Position numbers and translations under genes: made by a program. DNA of 64,000 bases from an uncultured Bacteroidia bacterium (GTDB lineage Bacteria > Bacteroidota > Bacteroidia > Bacteroidales > UBA932). The notes beneath the pieces were generated by a model. That model was not told the origin of the DNA. It ran no database searches and saw only the letters and a list, made by a program, of their open reading frames with translations. Where the stretch lies: positions 21,539 to 85,538 of the forward strand of contig CACYWN010000012.1 of assembly GCA_902778105.1 (NCBI GenBank), written 5' to 3'. Positions 25,206 through 36,351 of this stretch are shown piece after piece. Position 1 is the first letter of the stretch. The number at the start of each line of letters is the position of its first letter.

Positions 25206-25970
25206 ATGAGAATCATTCTGTTGCAGACAGCTCCGGAGTGGGGGAATCCTGCCCGGAGCCGGGAAGATGCCCGCAGGATGCTGATGGGCTCCCGGGCGGA
25301 CCTGGTCGTCCTCCCCGAAATGTTTTCCACGGGTTTCGTGACGGAGCCCGAAGGCGTTGCCGAGAATGAAGACGGCGAAAGCCTGCATTGGATGCAGGAA
25401 TACGCCGGGAACAAGGGATGCGCCGTCGCCGGCAGCGTGTCAGTCCTGACCGGGGAAGGGTTCCGCAACCGGTTTTATTTCGTTTTCCCGGACGGACATT
25501 ATCAGTATTATGACAAGCATCATCTTTTCACCTATGCGGGTGAAGACAACCACTACAAGGCCGGGGATGAAAGGGTGATCGTGGAGTATGCCGGTTTCCG
25601 GATTCTCCTGCAGGTGTGCTACGACCTCCGTTTCCCTGTCTTTGCGCGGAACAGGCTGGTCGACGGCAAGCCGGATTACGACCTGATCCTGTATGTGGCC
25701 AGCTGGCCCCAGCAGCGCATCGATGCCTGGGACGCCCTCCTGAAGGCCCGTGCCATCGAGAACGTATGCTTTGTGGCAGGGGTGAACCGGGTCGGAAAAG
25801 ACCCCGGCAACCTCTATTCCGGACATACCAGTTTATACGGGCCGCGCGGCGAATTGCTTTCAATTTGTAAGGAAGGCCGTATCGACATTATCGAATTTGA
25901 ACTCAAACACGCAATTTTGGATCAATTCCGTGATTCTTTCCCTGCTCTTCGGGATGCTGATAATCAATAA
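25206..25970 (+). CDS. Nitrilase-superfamily omega-amidase (YafV-like)
   Basis: 254-aa carbon-nitrogen hydrolase. The catalytic triad is visible as Glu38 (VVLPEMFSTGF), Lys104 (YYDKHHLF) and Cys138 (LQVCYDLRFP). The FSTGF and DKHHLFTYAGED patterns fit the YafV/omega-amidase branch, which repairs 2-oxoglutaramate formed by transaminases. The location directly before the branched-chain amino acid operon may be chance. A weak TATCTTCG box 4 nt upstream suggests a very short leader. Confidence 0.88.
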   Translation: MRIILLQTAPEWGNPARSREDARRMLMGSRADLVVLPEMFSTGFVTEPEGVAENEDGESLHWMQEYAGNKGCAVAGSVSVLTGEGFRNRFYFVFPDGHYQYYDKHHLFTYAGEDNHYKAGDERVIVEYAGFRILLQVCYDLRFPVFARNRLVDGKPDYDLILYVASWPQQRIDAWDALLKARAIENVCFVAGVNRVGKDPGNLYSGHTSLYGPRGELLSICKEGRIDIIEFELKHAILDQFRDSFPALRDADNQ

Positions 25971-25986
25971 TTTTTCCCGTTTTCTC

Positions 25987-26017
25987 TTGTTTTTTAAAAA
26001 CTAAATCCTCATATTTG
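25987..26017 (+). promoter_or_regulatory. Promoter for the ilv-leu operon
   Basis: TTG at 25987-25989 and CATATTTG at 26010-26017 (one mismatch to TAnnTTTG) are 20 nt apart. Transcription would start near 26024, before the leader peptide. Confidence 0.6.
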
Positions 26018-26042
26018 CTTCCGGTTACGATTTAGTAGTGAA

Positions 26043-26093
26043 ATGAACAACGTACTCGTCATCGTCCTCGCCCTTATTATCCTTGCCTGTTAA
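26043..26093 (+). CDS. Branched-chain amino acid leader peptide
   Basis: A 16-codon ORF with sequence MNNVLVIVLALIILAC. Ten of its sixteen residues are Val, Leu or Ile, exactly the products of the operon behind it. It lies 19 nt after the expected transcript start and ends 41 nt before the attenuator terminator. Its last codons form the first arm of the upstream hairpin. This is the standard design of a ribosome-sensing attenuator. It is too short and too biased to be a functional protein. Confidence 0.8.
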   Translation: MNNVLVIVLALIILAC

Positions 26094-26170
26094 AGGCGCG
26101 GACAGGAAAGGCATGACGGTCGAATATAAACCTCAACCCCTTCTTGGTCCGCACCGGGAAGGGGTTTTTA
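26081..26170 (+). promoter_or_regulatory. Transcription attenuator of the ilv-leu operon
   Basis: Three mutually exclusive pairings can be drawn. Arm 1 (26081-26090) pairs with arm 2 (26102-26111), 9 bp with one mismatch. Arm 2 (26104-26111) can instead pair with arm 3 (26138-26145). Arm 3 with arm 4 (26135-26148 with 26153-26166) makes a 14-bp terminator hairpin with a CCGC loop, followed by TTTTT. Stalling on Val/Leu/Ile codons would favour arm 2-3 and read-through; fast translation would favour the terminator. Confidence 0.75.
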
Positions 26171-26179
26171 ATTATGCAT

Positions 26180-28018
26180 ATGAAGCATCCTTTGAGAAGC
26201 AGCGTTACCTTCGAGGGTCGCCGGATGGCCGGAGCCCGGGCGCTCTGGGCGGCGGCCGGCATGACGCCGGACCAGGCGGGCAAGCCCGTCATCGCAGTCG
26301 TCAATTCCTTCACGCAGTTCGTCCCCGGCCATACCCATCTGCATGAGGCCGGCCAGCTCGTCAAGGCCGAGATCGCCCGGCTGGGCTGCTATGCGGCCGA
26401 GTTCAACACCATCGCCGTGGATGACGGGATCGCCATGGGACACGACGGGATGCTGTACTCCCTTCCTTCCCGCGAAGTGATCGCCGACAGCGTCGAGTAT
26501 ATGGTGAACGCGCACAAGGCCGATGCGATGGTGTGCATCAGCAACTGTGACAAGATCACGCCCGGCATGCTGATGGCGGCCATGCGGCTGAATATCCCTA
26601 CGGTATTCGTCTCCGGCGGTCCGATGGAAGCCGGCGTCCTGGGTAACCGGAAGCTGGACCTGATCGATGCGATGGTCCAGTCGGCGGACACCTCCCTTTC
26701 GGATGAGGAGATCGCCCGGGTGGAAGCCTCCTCCTGTCCGGGGTGCGGCTGCTGCTCCGGCATGTTCACGGCCAATTCGATGAATTGCCTCACCGAAGCC
26801 ATCGGACTCGCGCTGCCCGGCAACGGGACGGTCGTGGCGACGCACCGGAACCGGACGGAACTGTTCCGGAAGGCCGCGGCCCTGATTGTCGAAAATGCCT
26901 GGAAATACTACCGGGACGGCGACGAGCGGGTCCTGCCCCGTTCCATCGCTTCCCGTTCCGCGTTCCTGAATGCGATGGCCCTGGACATCGCGATGGGCGG
27001 CTCCACCAATACGGTCCTGCATCTGCTGGCCGTGGCGCAGGAAGCCGGCGTGGACTTCACGATGGAGGACATCGACGTCCTTTCCCGCAAAGTCCCCTGC
27101 ATCTGCAAGGTGGCGCCCAACACGGCAAAATATCACGTCGAGGACGTGAACCGCGCCGGCGGCGTGGTCTCGATCCTGAGGGAGCTGGCCGTTACAGGCC
27201 TTGTCGACACTGCCCTTTACCGGGTGGACGGGATGACCCTCGGGGAGGAGATCGAGCGCTATGCCATCCTGTCGGAAGGGGTGACGGACGAAGCCCTGAA
27301 CCTCTTCCGCAGCGCCCCGGCGGGCCGTTTCAGCACACAGATGGGCTCGCAGGAAACCTATTATGACGCCCTGGATACCGACCGGGAGAATGGCTGTATC
27401 CGCAGCGTTTCCCATGCCTATACCCAGGATGGCGGCCTGGCCGTGCTGAAAGGCAACATCGCCCTGGACGGCTGTGTCGTCAAGACCGCCGGCGTGGATC
27501 CTTCCATCTGGAGATTCAAGGGTCCGGCCCGGGTCTTCGATTCCCAGGAAGCGGCCTGCGAAGGCATCCTGGGCGGGAAGGTCCGCAGCGGAGATGTGGT
27601 GGTCATCACCTATGAAGGCCCCGCTGGCGGCCCCGGGATGCAGGAAATGCTGTATCCCACCTCTTACCTCAAGTCGGTCCACCTGGGCAAGGAATGCGCC
27701 CTTCTCACCGACGGCCGCTTCAGCGGCGGCACCTCCGGACTCAGCATCGGCCATATCTCTCCGGAAGCGGCCGCCGGCGGAGCCATCGCCCTGGTCCGGG
27801 ACGGCGATCCCATCGAAATCGACATTCCGGCACGATCCATCCAAGTCCTTCTCCCCGAGGCGGAACTGGAACGGCGCAGGAAAGAAGAGGAAGCCCGTGG
27901 CACCAAGGCCTTTACACCTCCGCACCGGGTACGGACCGTCTCCAAGAGCCTGCGCTCCTACGCCCGGATGGTCAGCTCCGCCGACAAGGGAGCGGTCCGG
28001 ATCCTTCCGGAACTGTAA
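26180..28018 (+). CDS. ilvD: Dihydroxy-acid dehydratase
   Basis: Iron-sulfur dehydratase for the third common step of valine and isoleucine synthesis (612 aa). Cluster-binding segments are [12 protein letters not shown] and [19 protein letters not shown]; the C-terminus has [23 protein letters not shown]. The ATG at 26180 gives the family N-terminus MKHPLRSS; an in-frame ATG at 26174 would add two residues, and earlier starts fall inside the attenuator stem. It is the first gene of a ten-gene operon. Confidence 0.96.
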   Translation: MKHPLRSSVTFEGRRMAGARALWAAAGMTPDQAGKPVIAVVNSFTQFVPGHTHLHEAGQLVKAEIARLGCYAAEFNTIAVDDGIAMGHDGMLYSLPSREVIADSVEYMVNAHKADAMVCISNCDKITPGMLMAAMRLNIPTVFVSGGPMEAGVLGNRKLDLIDAMVQSADTSLSDEEIARVEASSCPGCGCCSGMFTANSMNCLTEAIGLALPGNGTVVATHRNRTELFRKAAALIVENAWKYYRDGDERVLPRSIASRSAFLNAMALDIAMGGSTNTVLHLLAVAQEAGVDFTMEDIDVLSRKVPCICKVAPNTAKYHVEDVNRAGGVVSILRELAVTGLVDTALYRVDGMTLGEEIERYAILSEGVTDEALNLFRSAPAGRFSTQMGSQETYYDALDTDRENGCIRSVSHAYTQDGGLAVLKGNIALDGCVVKTAGVDPSIWRFKGPARVFDSQEAACEGILGGKVRSGDVVVITYEGPAGGPGMQEMLYPTSYLKSVHLGKECALLTDGRFSGGTSGLSIGHISPEAAAGGAIALVRDGDPIEIDIPARSIQVLLPEAELERRRKEEEARGTKAFTPPHRVRTVSKSLRSYARMVSSADKGAVRILPEL

Positions 28019-28047
28019 ACAGATACGAACGAACTTAACGGATAGAT

Positions 28048-29751
28048 ATGATCACTGGATCGGAAGCACTGTGGTGTTCCCTCATCGCGGAGGGAGTGGA
28101 TACCGTTTTCGGGTATCCGGGCGGGCAGATCATGCCTGTTTACGACAGTCTGTACAGTTATAGGGACCGCGTCCGCCATATCCTGGTACGGCACGAGCAG
28201 GGAGCCATCCACGCAGCGCAGGGCTATGCCCGCGTGAAGGGTGATCCCGGCGTGGTGATCGTCACCTCCGGCCCCGGTGCGACCAATGTCATCACCGGTG
28301 TCCACGACGCAATGACGGACTCCACCCCGGTGGTGGTCATCACCGGCCAGGTTTCGTCCGCCGCCCTGGGCACGGACGCCTTCCAGGAAGCCGACGTCAT
28401 CGGCCTCACCGGCCCCATCAGCAAATGGAACTACCAGATCCGCTCGGCGGACGAGGTGGCGTGGGCCGTCGCCCGGGCTTTCTACATCGCCCGGAGCGGC
28501 CGTCCCGGCCCCGTGGTCCTGGATTTCACCAAGGACGCGCAGGTCGGCCTGACGGATTTCAAATACGAAAAATGCCATTTCATCCGGAGTTATGTTCCCG
28601 ACCCGAAGGTCTCGGAAGTGTCCCTGAACAAGGCGGTCGCCCTTCTGGATGAAGCTGAGCGCCCCTTCGTCGTGTTCGGCCAGGGCGTAGTCCTGGGCCA
28701 TGCGGAGGAGGAGCTCAAGGAATTCCTCCTCAAGGGCGATATTCCCGCGGGATCCACCCTCCTGGGCCTGAGTGCCCTGCCGTCCGACTTCCCGCTGTAC
28801 CGCGGAATGATCGGAATGCACGGCAACGTGGCCCCGAACATCCTGACGAACTCCTGCGATGTGCTCGTGGCCGTCGGCATGCGGTTCGACGACCGCGTGA
28901 CCGGGACCGTCTCCACCTACGCCCGGCAGGCGAAGGTCATCCACATCGATATCGACACCTCCGAGATCGGGAAGATCATTCCCGTCGAGGTGGGCCTTCG
29001 CGGTGACGCCAAAAAGGTTCTCAAGGTCCTGACGGAACGGATGAAGGCGCGCAAGCACCCCGCGTGGAACGCGAGCGCCCGGCGCTGTGACGACGTGGAG
29101 AAAGAGAAGGTCATCGATCCGGAAGTGCACCCCGGTTCCGGTATGCTCCGGATGGGCGAGGTGGTGGACCGCGTGGTCCGATCTTCCGCCGAAAAGGCCG
29201 TCGTGGTGACGGATGTCGGCCAGAACCAGATGATGGGTGCCCGCTATTCCCGTTTCACGCGCTCCCGCAGCTTCATTTCCTCCGGCGGTCTCGGCACGAT
29301 GGGCTTCGGCCTGCCTGCCGCCATCGGCGCCAAGGTGGCCGAGCCGGGACGTCCCGTGTGCTGTTTCGTCGGTGACGGCGGCATCCAGATGACGATGCAG
29401 GAGTTCGGCACCATCATGCAGGAGCAGGTGGGCGTGAAGATCGTCCTCCTGAACAACAACTGGCTGGGCAACGTCCGCCAGTGGCAGGAACTCTTCTTCG
29501 GCTGCCGCTATTCTGAAACCCGGATGCTGAATCCTGACTATGCGATGATCGCCCGCGCCTACAACATCCCGTGCGTCACCGTGGAGAAGCGGGAGGAACT
29601 GGATGCGGCCCTGGAGGCGATGTTCGCTGACGACAAGCCTTTCCTGCTGGACGTCCACGTCCTGGAGGAGGGGATGGTGATGCCGATGGTGCCGCCCGGC
29701 AAGGGCATCCACGAAATTATGATCACGGAAAACGAATGGTACAATGGATAG
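28048..29751 (+). CDS. ilvB: Acetolactate synthase large subunit
   Basis: Thiamine-diphosphate enzyme condensing pyruvate with pyruvate or 2-oxobutyrate (567 aa). The N-terminal glutamate region is VRHEQGAIHAAQGYAR. The ThDP/Mg site reads VGDGGIQMTMQEFGTI to LLNNNWLGNVRQWQE (about residues 447-480). The C-terminal sequence MVMPMVPPGKGIHEIM is typical of anabolic AHAS. The start is 29 bp after ilvD, and the stop overlaps ilvN by 8 bp, coupling catalytic and regulatory subunits. Confidence 0.96.
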   Translation: MITGSEALWCSLIAEGVDTVFGYPGGQIMPVYDSLYSYRDRVRHILVRHEQGAIHAAQGYARVKGDPGVVIVTSGPGATNVITGVHDAMTDSTPVVVITGQVSSAALGTDAFQEADVIGLTGPISKWNYQIRSADEVAWAVARAFYIARSGRPGPVVLDFTKDAQVGLTDFKYEKCHFIRSYVPDPKVSEVSLNKAVALLDEAERPFVVFGQGVVLGHAEEELKEFLLKGDIPAGSTLLGLSALPSDFPLYRGMIGMHGNVAPNILTNSCDVLVAVGMRFDDRVTGTVSTYARQAKVIHIDIDTSEIGKIIPVEVGLRGDAKKVLKVLTERMKARKHPAWNASARRCDDVEKEKVIDPEVHPGSGMLRMGEVVDRVVRSSAEKAVVVTDVGQNQMMGARYSRFTRSRSFISSGGLGTMGFGLPAAIGAKVAEPGRPVCCFVGDGGIQMTMQEFGTIMQEQVGVKIVLLNNNWLGNVRQWQELFFGCRYSETRMLNPDYAMIARAYNIPCVTVEKREELDAALEAMFADDKPFLLDVHVLEEGMVMPMVPPGKGIHEIMITENEWYNG

Positions 29752-30304
29752 CGAAGTGAATGAATATACGGTGACCATCTACACCGAGAACCAGATCGGC
29801 CTCCTGGCGCAGATCACGAACGTGTTCACGCGCCATGGTCTCAGCATCTGGAGCCTGTCCGCGGGTGCCACCTCGATGGAGGGCATCCACAACATCACCA
29901 TCGTGACCTCCGGTCCGGAAAAGAAAGTGCGCGAGAGCGTCCAGCAGATCGAGAAGCGCGTGGACGTGATCAAGGTCTTCTTCTACACGGCCGACAAGAT
30001 CGTGTACCGCGAACTGTGCCTGTACAAGGTGCCCACGCCGGCGCTGCTCGAGTACGGGGACATTGAAACCCTGCTGAACCGCTATCACGCGCGTATCGTG
30101 GAGATGAACAGGGTGTTCACGGTCATCCAGAAGACCGGCCTCTCGGACGAGACGGCCGCCCTGCACGACGACCTCAAACCCATCGGCGTGCTGCAGTTCG
30201 TACGTTCCGGCCGCATCGCCGTGTCCCGGGCCGAGCAGGAACCGGTCTTCAAGTTCCTGCGTAAACGGGAGAGAGAAAGAAAACAACAACTTAACAATCA
30301 ATAA
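29744..30304 (+). CDS. ilvN: Acetolactate synthase small (regulatory) subunit
   Basis: 186-aa subunit giving valine feedback inhibition. The N-terminal ACT domain is clear (YTVTIYTENQIGLLAQITNV, residues 6-25, then IWSLSAGATSMEGIHNITIV). The C-terminal domain (about 85-175) matches the AHAS small-subunit pattern LCLYKVPTPALLEYGDIETL. It overlaps ilvB by 8 bp and is followed by ilvC after 3 bp. Confidence 0.94.
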   Translation: MDSEVNEYTVTIYTENQIGLLAQITNVFTRHGLSIWSLSAGATSMEGIHNITIVTSGPEKKVRESVQQIEKRVDVIKVFFYTADKIVYRELCLYKVPTPALLEYGDIETLLNRYHARIVEMNRVFTVIQKTGLSDETAALHDDLKPIGVLQFVRSGRIAVSRAEQEPVFKFLRKRERERKQQLNNQ

Positions 30305-30307
30305 ATT

Positions 30308-31357
30308 ATGGCAAAGATCAATTTCGGCGGAGTGGACGAGAACGTCGTGACCCGCGAGGAGTTTACCCTGGAAAAAGCCCGTGAAGTCCTGAAGGACGAA
30401 GTCATCGCCGTCATCGGCTATGGCGTGCAGGGCCCCGGTCAGTCACTGAACCTGAAGGACAACGGTTTCAAGGTCATCGTGGGCCAGCGCAAGGGCAAGA
30501 CCTACGACAAGGCGGTCGCCGACGGCTGGGTCCCCGGTGTGGACCTCTTCGAGATCGAGGAGGCCTGCGAGAAGGGAACCATCATCCAGTACCTGGTATC
30601 GGACGCCGCCCAGATCGCGGTCTGGCCTACGGTCAAGAAGCACCTGACCCCGGGAAAGGCCCTCTATTTCTCCCACGGCTTCGGCATCACCTATAACGAC
30701 CGTACCGGGATCGTCCCTCCGAAGGATGTGGATGTGATCATGGTGGCTCCTAAGGGCTCCGGCACCTCTCTCCGCCGCCTGTTCCTCCAGGGCCGCGGCG
30801 TGAATTCCTCCTATGCCGTCTATCAGGATGCCACCGGCCATGCGCTGGAGCGTACCCTGGCCCTGGGCATCGGCGTCGGTTCGGGTTACCTGTTCGAGAC
30901 CGACTTCAAGCGCGAGGTCTATTCCGACCTGACCGGCGAGCGCGGCACCCTGATGGGCGCTATCCAGGGCATCCTGCTGGCCCAGTACGAGGTCCTTCGC
31001 GCCCACGGACACAGCCCGTCCGAGGCCTTCAACGAGACGGTCGAGGAACTGACCCAGTCCCTGATGCCGCTCTTTGCCGAGAAGGGCATGGACTGGATGT
31101 ATGCGAACTGCTCCACGACCGCTCAGCGCGGCGCCCTGGACTGGATGGGCCCGTTCCACGATGCCACCAAGCCGGTGTTCGAGAAGCTGTACGAGAGCGT
31201 CGCCAGCGGCCATGAGGCCCAGATCTCCATCGACGCGAATTCCAAGCCGGACTACCGCAAGGGCCTGGAGGAAGAATTGAAAGCCCTCCGTGAGAGCGAA
31301 CTCTGGCGTACCGGTGCCGCCGTCCGGAAACTCCGTCCCGAAGAGATTGACCGATGA
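30308..31357 (+). CDS. ilvC: Ketol-acid reductoisomerase
   Basis: NAD(P)H- and Mg-dependent isomeroreductase of valine/isoleucine synthesis (349 aa). The Rossmann motif [19 protein letters not shown] is at about residues 35-53; the cofactor-specificity loop reads [12 protein letters not shown]. The helical knotted domain carries [20 protein letters not shown] with the metal-binding Asp/Glu residues. The length is that of class I plus a short N-terminal extension seen in Bacteroidota. The stop overlaps leuA by 4 bp. Confidence 0.96.
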   Translation: MAKINFGGVDENVVTREEFTLEKAREVLKDEVIAVIGYGVQGPGQSLNLKDNGFKVIVGQRKGKTYDKAVADGWVPGVDLFEIEEACEKGTIIQYLVSDAAQIAVWPTVKKHLTPGKALYFSHGFGITYNDRTGIVPPKDVDVIMVAPKGSGTSLRRLFLQGRGVNSSYAVYQDATGHALERTLALGIGVGSGYLFETDFKREVYSDLTGERGTLMGAIQGILLAQYEVLRAHGHSPSEAFNETVEELTQSLMPLFAEKGMDWMYANCSTTAQRGALDWMGPFHDATKPVFEKLYESVASGHEAQISIDANSKPDYRKGLEEELKALRESELWRTGAAVRKLRPEEIDR

Positions 31358-32850
31358 GCAGCGACCGGGTATACATATTCGATACGACGCTCCGCGACGG
31401 CGAGCAGGTTCCCGGGTGCCAGCTGAACACCGTGGAGAAGATCCAGGTGGCCAAGGCGCTGGAACTGCTCGGCGTGGACATCATCGAGGCCGGATTCCCG
31501 ATTTCCAGTCCGGGTGATTTCAACTCGGTGGTGGAGATCTCCAAGGCGGTGACCTGGCCGACGGTATGCGCCTTGTCACGGGCCGTCGAGAAGGATATCG
31601 ACATGGCCGCGGAGGCGCTGAAGTATGCGAAGCGGGGCCGGATCCATACCGGGATCGGCACGTCCGACTCGCATATCCGCTATAAGTTCAACTCCACCCG
31701 GGAAGAGGTCCTGGAACGTGCCGTCCGCGCCGTCAAGTACGCGAAGAAGTACGTGGAGGACGTGGAATTCTACGCGGAGGATGCCGGAAGGACCGACAAC
31801 GAGTACCTTGCCCGCGTGGTGGAAGCCGTCATCAAGGCGGGAGCGACGGTGGTCAATATTCCCGATACCACCGGATACTGCCTGCCGGAGGAGTTCGGCG
31901 CCAAGATCAAGTACCTGATGGAGCATGTGGACGGCATCCATAAAGCGATTATCTCCACGCACTGCCACAATGACCTCGGCATGGCGACGGCCAACACGAT
32001 GGCCGGCCTGCTGAACGGGGCCCGGCAGTGCGAGGTGACCATCAACGGTATCGGTGAACGGGCGGGAAACACCGCCCTGGAGGAGATCGCGATGATCCTG
32101 AAGGCCCATCACGGGATTCCGCTGGAGACGAACATCAACACCAAGCGCATCTATCCTACGAGCCGGCTCGTGTCGTCCCTGATGAACATGCCGGTGCAGC
32201 CGAACAAGGCCATCGTCGGCAAGAACGCCTTTGCCCATTCATCCGGCATCCACCAGGACGGTGTCCTGAAGAATGCCCAGACCTACGAGATCATCGATCC
32301 CAAGGATGTGGGCATCGACGCGAATTCCATCGTCCTGACGGCCCGGAGCGGCCGGGCGGCCCTCAAGTACCGCCTGGAGGTGAACGGCGTGAAAATGGAC
32401 GAGGAAAAGCTGGATGAGGTGTATGAGCGGTTCCTCCGCCTGGCCGACAGCAAGAAGGAGATCCACGACGACGATATTCTGATGCTGGCCGGTGCCGACC
32501 GGGCCGCCGCGCGGCACATCAAGGTGGACTGGCTCCAGGCGACGAGCGGAATCGGGATAAAGCCGGTCGCCTCGATCGGCCTGGACATCGCCGGGGAGAA
32601 GTTCGAAGCCGCCGCGACCGGCAACGGTCCGGTGGACGCCGCCATCAATGCGCTCCGGCAGATCATCCGCAAGCAATTGACCATTAATGAATTTACGATC
32701 CAGGGCGTGACCAAGGGCTCCGATGACTGCTGCAAAGTGCACATGCAGGTGGAGCACGAAGGGCACGTCTACTACGGTTTCGGTGCCAGTACCGACATCG
32801 TGACGGCCTCCATCGAGGCTTATGTGGATTGCATCAACAAGACCGTATGA
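31354..32850 (+). CDS. leuA: 2-isopropylmalate synthase
   Basis: First committed enzyme of leucine synthesis, condensing acetyl-CoA with 2-oxoisovalerate (498 aa). The N-terminal TIM barrel begins [17 protein letters not shown] (residues 6-22). The metal-binding [18 protein letters not shown] lies near residue 205 and the regulatory LeuA_dimer domain covers about 365-498. It has the standard allosteric layout, so leucine feedback is expected. It overlaps ilvC and leuC by 4 bp each. A second, diverged paralogue lies three genes downstream. Confidence 0.94.
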   Translation: MSSDRVYIFDTTLRDGEQVPGCQLNTVEKIQVAKALELLGVDIIEAGFPISSPGDFNSVVEISKAVTWPTVCALSRAVEKDIDMAAEALKYAKRGRIHTGIGTSDSHIRYKFNSTREEVLERAVRAVKYAKKYVEDVEFYAEDAGRTDNEYLARVVEAVIKAGATVVNIPDTTGYCLPEEFGAKIKYLMEHVDGIHKAIISTHCHNDLGMATANTMAGLLNGARQCEVTINGIGERAGNTALEEIAMILKAHHGIPLETNINTKRIYPTSRLVSSLMNMPVQPNKAIVGKNAFAHSSGIHQDGVLKNAQTYEIIDPKDVGIDANSIVLTARSGRAALKYRLEVNGVKMDEEKLDEVYERFLRLADSKKEIHDDDILMLAGADRAAARHIKVDWLQATSGIGIKPVASIGLDIAGEKFEAAATGNGPVDAAINALRQIIRKQLTINEFTIQGVTKGSDDCCKVHMQVEHEGHVYYGFGASTDIVTASIEAYVDCINKTV

Positions 32851-34241
32851 ACACCCTTTTTGACAAAATCTGGGACGCCCATGTCGTCCAGCACGTGGAA
32901 GGCGGTCCCGACCAGCTCTACATCGACCGGCTCTACTGCCACGAAGTGACCAGCCCGCAGGCGTTCGACGGCCTGCGCGAGCGTGGAATCGGCTGTTTCC
33001 GTCCGGACAGGATCTTCTGCATGCCGGACCACAATACACCCACGGAAGGCCAGGACAAGCCCATCGAGGATCCCGTTTCCAGGAAACAGGTGGATGCCCT
33101 GGCCGCCAATGCGGCCGAGTTCGGCCTGACGCATTTCGGCATGAACGATCCGGACAACGGTATCATCCACGTCGTGGGCCCCGAGAAGGCCCTTTCCCTC
33201 CCGGGAATGACCATCGTCTGCGGTGACTCCCATACTTCCACGCACGGAGCCGTCGGGGCGGTCGCCTTCGGCATCGGCACCAGCGAAGTGGAGATGGTGA
33301 TGGCTTCGCAATGCATCCTCCAGGCCAAGCCCAAATCCATGCGGATCCGCATCGAGGGCGAATTGGGCGATGGTGTGACGGCCAAGGATATGGCCCTTTT
33401 CCTGATGAGCCGGCTGACCACCAGCGGCGCCACGGGGTATTTTGTCGAATACGCCGGTTCGGCGGTCCGTGCCCTGTCGATGGAAGGGCGCCTTACCCTG
33501 TGCAACCTCTCCATCGAGATGGGCGCCCGCGGCGGTTTCATCGCCCCGGACGAGACGACCTTCGCCTACCTGAAAGGCCGCGAATATGCGCCGAAAGGAG
33601 AGGAGTGGGACAAGGCCGTGGAAGCCTGGAAACAGCTCAGGAGCGATGAGGACGCCGTCTTCGACCGTGAGATCGTTTTCGATGCGGCCGAGATCGCTCC
33701 GATGATCACTTACGGGACGAATCCCGGTATGGGAATCGCCGTGAACGGATATATCCCTACCCTGGACGACATTTCGTCCGAAGGCTGCCAGTCTTTCTGC
33801 AAGGCCTTGCAGTATATGGGTTTCCGTCCGGGAGAAATGCTGCTCGGCAAACCTGTCGACTATGTTTTCCTCGGCGCCTGCACGAACGGCCGCATCGAGG
33901 ATTTCCGGGCTTTCGCCTCCATCGCCGCCGGCCGTCACAAGGCTCCCGGCGTGGTGGCCTGGCTCGTCCCGGGTTCCTGGAAAGTCCGTCGCCAGATTGA
34001 GGAAGAAGGGCTGGACAAGGTCCTGGAGGCCGCCGGCTTCGAAATCCGGCAGCCTGGCTGTTCCGCCTGCCTGGCGATGAATCCGGACAAGATTCCCGCC
34101 GGGAAATACTGCGTATCCACCAGTAACCGCAATTTCGAAGGACGTCAGGGGCCCGGCTCCCGGACGCTCCTTGCCAGTCCGCTTACGGCTGCGGCTGCCG
34201 CCGTCACCGGTTTCATCACTGATCCCCGCCTGCTGCCATGA
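32847..34241 (+). CDS. leuC: 3-isopropylmalate dehydratase large subunit
   Basis: Aconitase-family [4Fe-4S] subunit (464 aa) that isomerises isopropylmalate with LeuD. Visible motifs are [34 protein letters not shown] and the cluster cysteines in [13 protein letters not shown] and [12 protein letters not shown]. The ATG at 32847 overlaps the leuA stop by 4 bp; earlier codons in this frame are within leuA. Confidence 0.95.
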   Translation: MNTLFDKIWDAHVVQHVEGGPDQLYIDRLYCHEVTSPQAFDGLRERGIGCFRPDRIFCMPDHNTPTEGQDKPIEDPVSRKQVDALAANAAEFGLTHFGMNDPDNGIIHVVGPEKALSLPGMTIVCGDSHTSTHGAVGAVAFGIGTSEVEMVMASQCILQAKPKSMRIRIEGELGDGVTAKDMALFLMSRLTTSGATGYFVEYAGSAVRALSMEGRLTLCNLSIEMGARGGFIAPDETTFAYLKGREYAPKGEEWDKAVEAWKQLRSDEDAVFDREIVFDAAEIAPMITYGTNPGMGIAVNGYIPTLDDISSEGCQSFCKALQYMGFRPGEMLLGKPVDYVFLGACTNGRIEDFRAFASIAAGRHKAPGVVAWLVPGSWKVRRQIEEEGLDKVLEAAGFEIRQPGCSACLAMNPDKIPAGKYCVSTSNRNFEGRQGPGSRTLLASPLTAAAAAVTGFITDPRLLP

Positions 34242-34828
34242 AACAGAAATTCGACATCATAGAAAGTACCTGTGTCCCGCTCCCGCTGGAGAATGTGGAT
34301 ACGGACCAGATCATCCCCGCCCGTTTCCTGAAGGCGACGACCCGGGAGGAAAGCTTTTTCGGGGAGAACCTCTTCCGGGACTGGCGCTACAACCCGGACG
34401 GGACGCCCAAGCGGGATTTCGTCCTGAACGATCCGCGCTACGGCGGCGAAATCCTTGTCGCCGGCCGCAACTTCGGCTCCGGTTCCAGCCGCGAACACGC
34501 CGCCTGGGCCATCGCTGGTTACGGGTTCAAAGTGGTGATTTCCAGTTTCTTCGCGGATATCCACAAGAATAATGAACTCAATAATTTCGTCCTGCCCGTC
34601 GTTGTGACGCCGGAGTTCCTCGCGGAACTCTTCGCTACCATCGACGCAGACCCGAAGGCGAAAGTCCGCGTGGATGTCCCGAACCAGACCGTGACGAACC
34701 TTGCCACGGGACACAGCGAATCCTTCGAACTGAATGCGTACAAGAAGTACTGCCTGATGAACGCGCTGGACGATATCGACTATCTGCTCCTCCAGAAGGA
34801 GAAGATCGAAGCCTACGAAAAGAAATGA
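34238..34828 (+). CDS. leuD: 3-isopropylmalate dehydratase small subunit
   Basis: Swivelling-domain subunit of isopropylmalate isomerase (196 aa). Family motifs [20 protein letters not shown] (residues 19-38) and [18 protein letters not shown] (about 73-90) are present. It overlaps leuC and the following synthase gene by 4 bp. Confidence 0.95.
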   Translation: MKQKFDIIESTCVPLPLENVDTDQIIPARFLKATTREESFFGENLFRDWRYNPDGTPKRDFVLNDPRYGGEILVAGRNFGSGSSREHAAWAIAGYGFKVVISSFFADIHKNNELNNFVLPVVVTPEFLAELFATIDADPKAKVRVDVPNQTVTNLATGHSESFELNAYKKYCLMNALDDIDYLLLQKEKIEAYEKK

Positions 34829-36351
34829 TTGAAATCCTGGACACTACCCTCCGCGACGGCGAGCAGACCGCCGGCGTCTCGTTCAATCCGGACGAGAAGC
34901 TCGCGATTGCCCGCCTGCTGCTGGAAGGCTTGAAGGTCAACCGGATCGAGGTGGCCTCGGCCCGGGTGTCCCGGGGCGAACAGGAGGCTTTCGCCAAGAT
35001 CTGCGCGTGGGCGGCCACCTGCGGGAAACTCGAAGCCGTGGAAGCGCTCGGGTTCGTGGACGGCGGCCTGTCCATCGACTGGATCGTTTCCGCCGGGGGA
35101 CGCGTGATGAACCTGCTCACGAAGGGTTCGCTCCGCCATGTGACCGGCCAGCTCCGGAAGACGCCCGGGGAGCACCGGGACGACATTCTCCGGGATATCT
35201 CCCTGGCGGTCGCCAAGGGCTTGGAGGTCAATGTGTATCTGGAAGACTGGTCGGGCGGGATGACGGATTCCCCGGAGTATGTGTTCTTCCTGGTGGACGC
35301 CCTGAAGGATGCGCCCGTGCGGCGGATCATGCTGCCGGACACGCTGGGCATCCTGGATCCCGTGAAGAGCCGGGCGTATTGCCGGGCGATGCTGGAGCGG
35401 TATCCCGGCATCCATTTCGATTTCCATCCGCACAACGATTACGACCTGGCGGCGGCCAATGCCTTCGAGGCGGTCCGCGCCGGCGTCAAGGGCCTGCACA
35501 CGACGGTGAACGGGCTGGGGGAGCGGACCGGCAACCTGCCCGTGTCCAGCGCCATCGGCATCCTCAATGACCATCTGAAAGTGGAGAATACCCTGGACGA
35601 GAGCCGCCTGATGCACGTATGCCGCTATGTGGAGACGATTTCCGGCGTGCGGATTCCTGCGAACAAACCCCTCGTGGGTGAGTTCGTCTTTACGCAGACG
35701 AGCGGGGTCCATGCCGACGGCGACCGCAAGGGCGGGCTGTACCAGAACGCCCTTCTGCCGGAGCGCTTCGGCCGCCACCGCCACTATGCGCTCGGGAAGA
35801 CCAGCGGCAAGGCGAACATCGTCAAGAACCTGGAATCCCTGGGCATCAACCTGACGCCCGAACAGATGAAACGGGTCACGGTGCGGGTCGTCGAACTCGG
35901 CGACAAGAAGGAAAGCCTGACTCCGGAGGATCTCCCGTTCATCGTTGCGGATGTCTTGAAAGGGGACATGTCCACGACTGCCCCGGACCGGATCCACATC
36001 ATCAATTACAGCCTGCAGCTCGCCCGCGGCATGCGTCCCATCGCAAACATCCGGATCGACATCGACGGAACCGAGTACGAGGAGGCGGCCGCCGGCGACG
36101 GCCAGTACGACGCCTTCATGAAGGCCCTGTGGATCATCTACGACCGGTTGGGCCGCCGGCATCCCCGCCTGACGGACTATGTCGTGAAGATCCCGCCCGG
36201 CGGGAAGACGGACGCCCTCGTGGAGACGACCATCTCCTGGGACTGGCAGGGAAAGGACTTCAAGACCCGGGGGGTGGACTCCGACCAGGCCGAAGCGGCC
36301 ATCAAGGCCACGGTCAAGATGTTGAACTTAATCGAAAACAACCTGATATGA
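34825..36351 (+). CDS. cimA: Citramalate/isopropylmalate synthase paralogue
   Basis: 508-aa member of the HMGL-like acyltransferase family with [20 protein letters not shown] at residues 5-24, metal-binding [16 protein letters not shown] near 204, and a C-terminal LeuA-type regulatory domain (about 385-500). It differs clearly from the LeuA encoded upstream: the substrate-side segment [15 protein letters not shown] replaces the usual EAGFP. By family knowledge and operon position, (R)-citramalate synthase (threonine-independent isoleucine route) is the best guess; a second isopropylmalate or homocitrate synthase cannot be excluded. It is coupled to leuD and leuB by 4-bp overlaps. Confidence 0.75.
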   Translation: MIEILDTTLRDGEQTAGVSFNPDEKLAIARLLLEGLKVNRIEVASARVSRGEQEAFAKICAWAATCGKLEAVEALGFVDGGLSIDWIVSAGGRVMNLLTKGSLRHVTGQLRKTPGEHRDDILRDISLAVAKGLEVNVYLEDWSGGMTDSPEYVFFLVDALKDAPVRRIMLPDTLGILDPVKSRAYCRAMLERYPGIHFDFHPHNDYDLAAANAFEAVRAGVKGLHTTVNGLGERTGNLPVSSAIGILNDHLKVENTLDESRLMHVCRYVETISGVRIPANKPLVGEFVFTQTSGVHADGDRKGGLYQNALLPERFGRHRHYALGKTSGKANIVKNLESLGINLTPEQMKRVTVRVVELGDKKESLTPEDLPFIVADVLKGDMSTTAPDRIHIINYSLQLARGMRPIANIRIDIDGTEYEEAAAGDGQYDAFMKALWIIYDRLGRRHPRLTDYVVKIPPGGKTDALVETTISWDWQGKDFKTRGVDSDQAEAAIKATVKMLNLIENNLI

